Shown one piece after another: positions 60,444-64,000 of a stretch of 64,000 bases of DNA (positions are counted from its first letter, which is position 1; every line of letters starts with the position of its first letter). The position numbers and the translations under genes are program-made. This DNA comes from NCEH01 sp002257205. Lineage in GTDB: Bacteria > Pseudomonadota > Alphaproteobacteria > Rhizobiales > Xanthobacteraceae. The notes under the pieces are model-generated. The model ran no database searches and was not told the DNA's origin. It worked only from the letters and a program-made list of their open reading frames with translations. The stretch is taken from NCBI RefSeq assembly GCF_043195105.1, contig NZ_JBAFWO010000001.1; one strand, 5' to 3'.

Positions 60444-62479
60444 GGCGTCACCTGCGCGGCGAGGACACGGGTGCGCGCGTCCTCGGCCCGGATCACGTCT
60501 TCAGCGGGAATGGAGAAGTCGCGATTATAGTTGAAGGTGTGGGTGATGGCGATGCCGAGCAGCGCCACGAAGCTGACCGCCGCCAGCCACCAGATGTACC
60601 AGATCAAGGCGAAGCCCAGCGCCACCGCGCATGCGGCGAGCAGGATGCCAGTCGGCGTGTTGCGCGGCATGTGGATGGGCTTGAACCCCTCCAGCGGGCG
60701 CTTATAGCCGCGCTGCTTCATGTCCCACCAGGCATCGCCGTCGTGGATCACCGGGGTGAAGGCAAAATTATAGTCCGGCGGCGGGGAGGAGGTCGCCCAT
60801 TCCAGGGTGCGCCCGTTCCACGGGTCGCCGGTGACGTCGCGCAGCTGTTCGCGGTTCTTGATGCTGACGGCGATCTGCACCAGGAAGGAGAGGATGCCAA
60901 GCAGGATCAGGAACGCCCCGAAGGCAGCGATGATGAACCAGATCTGCAACGAGGGATCGTCGAACACCCGCAGGCGGCGGGTCACGCCCATCAGGCCCAG
61001 CACATAGAGCGGCATGAAGGCGAAATAGAAGCCCACCACCCAGAACCAGAACGACATCTTGCCCCAGAACGGATCGAGCCGGAAGCCGAACGCCTTCGGC
61101 CACCAATAGGCGATGCCGGCGAACATGCCGAACACCACGCCGCCGATGATCACGTTATGGAAATGCGCGATCAGGAACAGCGAGTTGTGCAGCACGAAGT
61201 CGGCCGGCGGCACGGCGAGCAGCACGCCGGTCATGCCGCCGATCACGAAGGTGAGCATGAAGGCCACCGTGTACATCATGGGCAGCTCGAACTTGATGCG
61301 CCCGCGGTACATGGTGAACAGCCAGTTGAAGATCTTCGCGCCGGTCGGGATCGAGATGATCATGGTCGTGATTCCGAAGAAGGAATTCACGCTCGCACCC
61401 GAGCCCATGGTGAAGAAGTGATGCAGCCACACGAGGTAGGACAGGATCGTGATGACCACCGTCGCATAGACCATGGAGGTGTAGCCGAACAGGCGCTTGC
61501 CCGAGAAGGTGGAGGCCACTTCCGAGAACACGCCGAACGCCGGCAGGATCAGGATGTACACCTCCGGGTGACCCCAGATCCAGATCAGGTTCACGTACAA
61601 CATCGGGCTGCCGCCGAAGTCGTTGGTGAAGAAGTTCATGCCGAAATACCGGTCCAGCGCCAGCAGCGCCAGAACCGCGGTGAGGATCGGGAAGGAGGCG
61701 ACGATCAGCGCATTGGTGCACAGCGAGGTCCAGGTGAAGATGGGCATCTTCATCAAGGTCATGCCCGGGGCGCGCATCTTCACGATGGTGCAGATCAGGT
61801 TGATGCCGGACAATGTTGTGCCGACGCCCGCCACCTGTAGCGCCCAGATGTAATAATCCACGCCCACGTCCGGACTGTAGGAAATGCCGGAGAGCGGGGG
61901 ATAGGCGAGCCAGCCGGTCTTCGCGAATTCGCCGACGAACAGCGACATCATCACGAGGATCGCGCCGCCCACCGTCATCCAGAAGCTGAAATTGTTCAGG
62001 AACGGAAACGAGACGTCGCGCGCGCCGATCTGCAGCGGCACCACATAATTCATCAGCCCGGTCACCAGCGGCATGGCGACGAAGAAAATCATGATGACGC
62101 CGTGGGCGGTGAACACCTGGTCGTAATGGTGCGCGGGCAGATAGCCGTCCGATCCGCCGAAGGCCAGCGCTTGCTGGAGGCGCATCATGATCGCGTCGGC
62201 GAAGCCGCGCAGCAGCATGATGATGCCCAGCACCATGTACATGATGCCGATCTTCTTATGGTCCACGCTGGTGAACCATTCCTTCCAGAGATAACCCCAG
62301 AGGCGGAAATAGGTCAGCGCGCCGAACACCACGAGGCCGCCCAAGGCCACCACGGCGAAGGTGGCCACCAGGATCGGCTCGTGGAACGGAAAGCTCTCCA
62401 GCGTCAGCCGCCCGAAGATCGGACTTACGGGCGTCGAGAATGCGGACATGGCGGATTGAGACACGGCGGATGCAGACAT
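60440..62479 (-). CDS. cyoB: Cytochrome bo3-type quinol oxidase subunit I
   Basis: The 679-residue protein has about 15 transmembrane helices. Haem-copper core motifs are intact: WGHPEVYILILPAFG (CuB His and cross-linked Tyr region), WLHHFFTMG (CuB histidines) and IAHFHNVIIGG (haem histidines). It reduces O2 to water with quinol electrons while pumping protons. It follows cyoA by 11 bp. Confidence 0.97.
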   Translation of the reverse strand: MSASAVSQSAMSAFSTPVSPIFGRLTLESFPFHEPILVATFAVVALGGLVVFGALTYFRLWGYLWKEWFTSVDHKKIGIMYMVLGIIMLLRGFADAIMMRLQQALAFGGSDGYLPAHHYDQVFTAHGVIMIFFVAMPLVTGLMNYVVPLQIGARDVSFPFLNNFSFWMTVGGAILVMMSLFVGEFAKTGWLAYPPLSGISYSPDVGVDYYIWALQVAGVGTTLSGINLICTIVKMRAPGMTLMKMPIFTWTSLCTNALIVASFPILTAVLALLALDRYFGMNFFTNDFGGSPMLYVNLIWIWGHPEVYILILPAFGVFSEVASTFSGKRLFGYTSMVYATVVITILSYLVWLHHFFTMGSGASVNSFFGITTMIISIPTGAKIFNWLFTMYRGRIKFELPMMYTVAFMLTFVIGGMTGVLLAVPPADFVLHNSLFLIAHFHNVIIGGVVFGMFAGIAYWWPKAFGFRLDPFWGKMSFWFWVVGFYFAFMPLYVLGLMGVTRRLRVFDDPSLQIWFIIAAFGAFLILLGILSFLVQIAVSIKNREQLRDVTGDPWNGRTLEWATSSPPPDYNFAFTPVIHDGDAWWDMKQRGYKRPLEGFKPIHMPRNTPTGILLAACAVALGFALIWYIWWLAAVSFVALLGIAITHTFNYNRDFSIPAEDVIRAEDARTRVLAAQVTP

Positions 62480-62490
62480 GGCGTCTCGCG

Positions 62491-63699
62491 TCAGGAGTTT
62501 GAGGGCCGGCGGGCGGCGGGCGCGAGAAGGTCCGCCGGGGCGCTGATGGGCGTGAAGGAGGGTGCGGGAAGTCCCGCGCCGAGGATGCGCGCAGGGCCGG
62601 CGCCTTCGCGCGGCGCCAATTGGCGGGGCGCGAATGCGCCGACGCTGGCGGCGGGCGTGACCAGATCTTCCGGCGCGCAGATGCCGACCACCATTGCCGG
62701 GGAGCCGCCGAACACGGTGCCGCGGCGGGCGAACTTGTCATAGGTTAGCGGCAGCACATTGTTGATGCCCGCCATGCCCAGCCCGCCCTTCGCGTCGATG
62801 GCCATCATTTCGCTCATGCACATCTTGCCGGGCTCGACGCACATGTTGAGGATCGCGTTGTAGAGGGCCGGATCCACCTGAGCGAAGCGGGTCACGGGCA
62901 CGTTCTGGCTCGGCTTCTCAAGCTCCAGATAGGCCGCGCGCGTCAGATCGCCGCCGCCGGCCTTGGCGCTGGCCAGCCACGCATCGAAATCGGCGGGAGA
63001 TTGGCCAAGGAAGCGGAAATGCATGCCGGAGAAGCCGGCACCGCTGTAATTGGCGGAAAAGCCGCGATAGGACCCGGCCTCGTTGATCACCGCGTGCAGC
63101 TTGGTCTGCATGCCCGGCATGGCGTAGATCTGCCCGGCCAGGGCGGGAATATAGAATGAATTCATCACCGAGGACGCGGTGATGCGGAAGGAGATCGGGC
63201 GATCCACCGGCGCCGCCAGCTCGTTCACCGTCGCGATGCCATATTGCGGATAAATGAACAGCCACTTCCAGTCGAGCGCCACCACTTCCACCTCAAGCGG
63301 CTGCGCGTTCGCGGGAACCGGCTGGTTCTCCGAGATGCGCTCTATGGGCCGGTAGGGATCGAGCAGGTGGGTGCCCATCCACGTCAGCGCGCCGAGGCAG
63401 ATGATGATGAGCAGCGGCGCCGCCCAGATCACCAGCTCCAGATGCGTGGAATGATGCCATTCCGGCTCATACCGCGCCTCGGTATTGGACTGGCGGTAGC
63501 GCCAGGCGAACAGGACGGTGAGGGCCATCACCGGAATGATGATGATCAGCATCAGCACGGTCGAGATGATGACCAGGTCGCGCTGCTGCCAGGCCACATC
63601 GCCCGCCGGATGCAGCACGGTAAAGTTACACCCGCTCAGGAAGGCCATGAGCGGCAGCAAGGCGAGGACGCGGAAGCGACTCAATACAGCACCTGTCAC
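62491..63699 (-). CDS. cyoA: Cytochrome bo3-type quinol oxidase subunit II (lipoprotein)
   Basis: The N terminus is a lipoprotein signal ending in LSGC, followed by two transmembrane helices and a periplasmic cupredoxin-like domain that lacks the CuA ligands, as expected for a quinol rather than cytochrome c oxidase. The marked start is GTG at 63699 (402 residues); a TTG at 63684 has AGG seven bases upstream and would give a more typical 19-residue lipoprotein signal. The C-terminal extension of about 60 residues is Pro/Ala-rich. Confidence 0.94.
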   Translation of the reverse strand: MTGAVLSRFRVLALLPLMAFLSGCNFTVLHPAGDVAWQQRDLVIISTVLMLIIIIPVMALTVLFAWRYRQSNTEARYEPEWHHSTHLELVIWAAPLLIIICLGALTWMGTHLLDPYRPIERISENQPVPANAQPLEVEVVALDWKWLFIYPQYGIATVNELAAPVDRPISFRITASSVMNSFYIPALAGQIYAMPGMQTKLHAVINEAGSYRGFSANYSGAGFSGMHFRFLGQSPADFDAWLASAKAGGGDLTRAAYLELEKPSQNVPVTRFAQVDPALYNAILNMCVEPGKMCMSEMMAIDAKGGLGMAGINNVLPLTYDKFARRGTVFGGSPAMVVGICAPEDLVTPAASVGAFAPRQLAPREGAGPARILGAGLPAPSFTPISAPADLLAPAARRPSNS

Positions 63700-63747
63700 G
63701 CACGTGGTGGGCTCGGCGCATCGCTAGCTGCACCGCAACACGAGGGA

Positions 63748-63768
63748 CATTGGACAATTTGCCCAATG
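63748..63768. promoter_or_regulatory. 21-bp near-perfect palindrome between cyoA and the transporter gene
   Basis: Arms CATTGGACAA and TTGCCCAATG flank a central T with nine of ten positions pairing. It lies 49 bp upstream of cyoA and about 100 bp upstream of the divergent transporter, in their only shared regulatory space. Confidence 0.55.
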
Positions 63769-63870
63769 CCGCAACGCACACTCGCGAGGGAATAAGGAGC
63801 CTGCGGCAGGCGGCTTCCCAGCGGGGCGGGACTGGCGTATGAAAAGCAACTCCATATTGGTGCGAAGATC

Positions 63871-64000
63871 ATGGCGAATGCGTCATCGACGATGGAACGG
63901 GACGCGAGGCAGATCAATGCCGGCCATGGCGACGTGGACCCCGGCGAGATCGCCATCGGGGTCATCATTGGCCGGACCTCAGAGTTCTTTGATTTCTTTG
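63871..64000 (+). CDS. MFS (metabolite:H+ symporter-like) transporter, N-terminal fragment
   Basis: The frame from ATG at 63871 runs off the window. The 43 visible residues include DPGEIAIGVIIGRTSEFFDF, which I recall as the start of MHS-type MFS carriers frequently encoded divergently from cyo operons in Rhizobiales. Substrate unknown. Confidence 0.65.
   Translation, partial: MANASSTMERDARQINAGHGDVDPGEIAIGVIIGRTSEFFDFF

Noticed and set aside
63696..63968. 90-codon minus-strand frame upstream of cyoA
   Set aside because: It is antisense to the start of the MFS transporter and covers the cyo promoter region and palindrome.

Overview
The window looks like chromosomal DNA from a metabolically versatile, GC-rich alphaproteobacterium of the order Hyphomicrobiales, probably Xanthobacteraceae or a near relative (inference). 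The clues are acetone carboxylase genes, a RegB/RegA (ActS/ActR-type) redox two-component pair beside a bo3-type quinol oxidase operon, TRAP and ABC importers for organic acids, and many small FCD-GntR, IclR and LysR regulated catabolic operons. There are no rRNA or tRNA genes, no CRISPR array, no prophage and no intact insertion sequence. The only mobile-element trace is a short transposase tail near 16.6 kb.

Layout. 1-2.5 kb: 3' end of an acetone carboxylase operon (alpha and gamma subunits). 2.6-5.5 kb: a PLP-dependent Orn/Lys/Arg decarboxylase with a GNAT acetyltransferase. 5.6-7.6 kb: a LysR regulator divergent from an NAD-dependent epimerase-like enzyme. 7.6-8.7 kb: an unrecognised protein with its own promoter/operator. 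9-10.9 kb: htpG with a heat-shock-type promoter. 11.3-16.5 kb: a signalling operon of PAS-PAS histidine kinase, single-domain receiver and REC-GAF-GGDEF-EAL protein. 16.9-23.3 kb (minus): a catabolic operon of MaoC hydratase, enoyl-CoA hydratase, SDR, ThDP enzyme, IlvD/Edd aldonate-type dehydratase and HpaI-type aldolase, divergent from an FCD-GntR regulator. 24.4-32.4 kb (plus): ABC importer, FAD oxidoreductase, class III CoA-transferase and acyl-CoA dehydrogenase. 32.5-36.2 kb (minus): GntR, aldehyde dehydrogenase and MFS transporter.

36.3-45.1 kb: a lone alpha/beta-hydrolase-fold protein lacking its nucleophile, then a minus-strand operon of hot-dog protein, TRAP transporter, acyl-CoA dehydrogenase, acyl-CoA ligase and hydrolase behind an IclR regulator. 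45.5-49.9 kb: L-lactate dehydrogenase lldD, convergent with a glutamate/aspartate importer (gltIJKL). 50.4-55.2 kb: an amidohydrolase with an NMT1/SsuA-type ABC importer, divergent from a MarR regulator. 55.4-56.5 kb: an exported polysaccharide deacetylase whose 3' end lies in a 35-bp triple repeat. 56.8-63.7 kb: regBA, SURF1 and cyoABCD. The window ends in the first codons of a plus-strand membrane transporter.

Most catabolic blocks pair a dedicated importer with CoA activation, oxidation or cleavage enzymes and a local regulator, so the region reads as a row of substrate-specific carbon-scavenging units. No phage-defence, secretion or biosynthetic-cluster hallmarks were seen. The most novel-looking items are the unrecognised protein at 7.6-8.7 kb, the mixed aldonate/CoA catabolic locus, two catalytic-residue-deficient enzyme relatives, the 35-bp repeat array and several well-formed palindromic operators.
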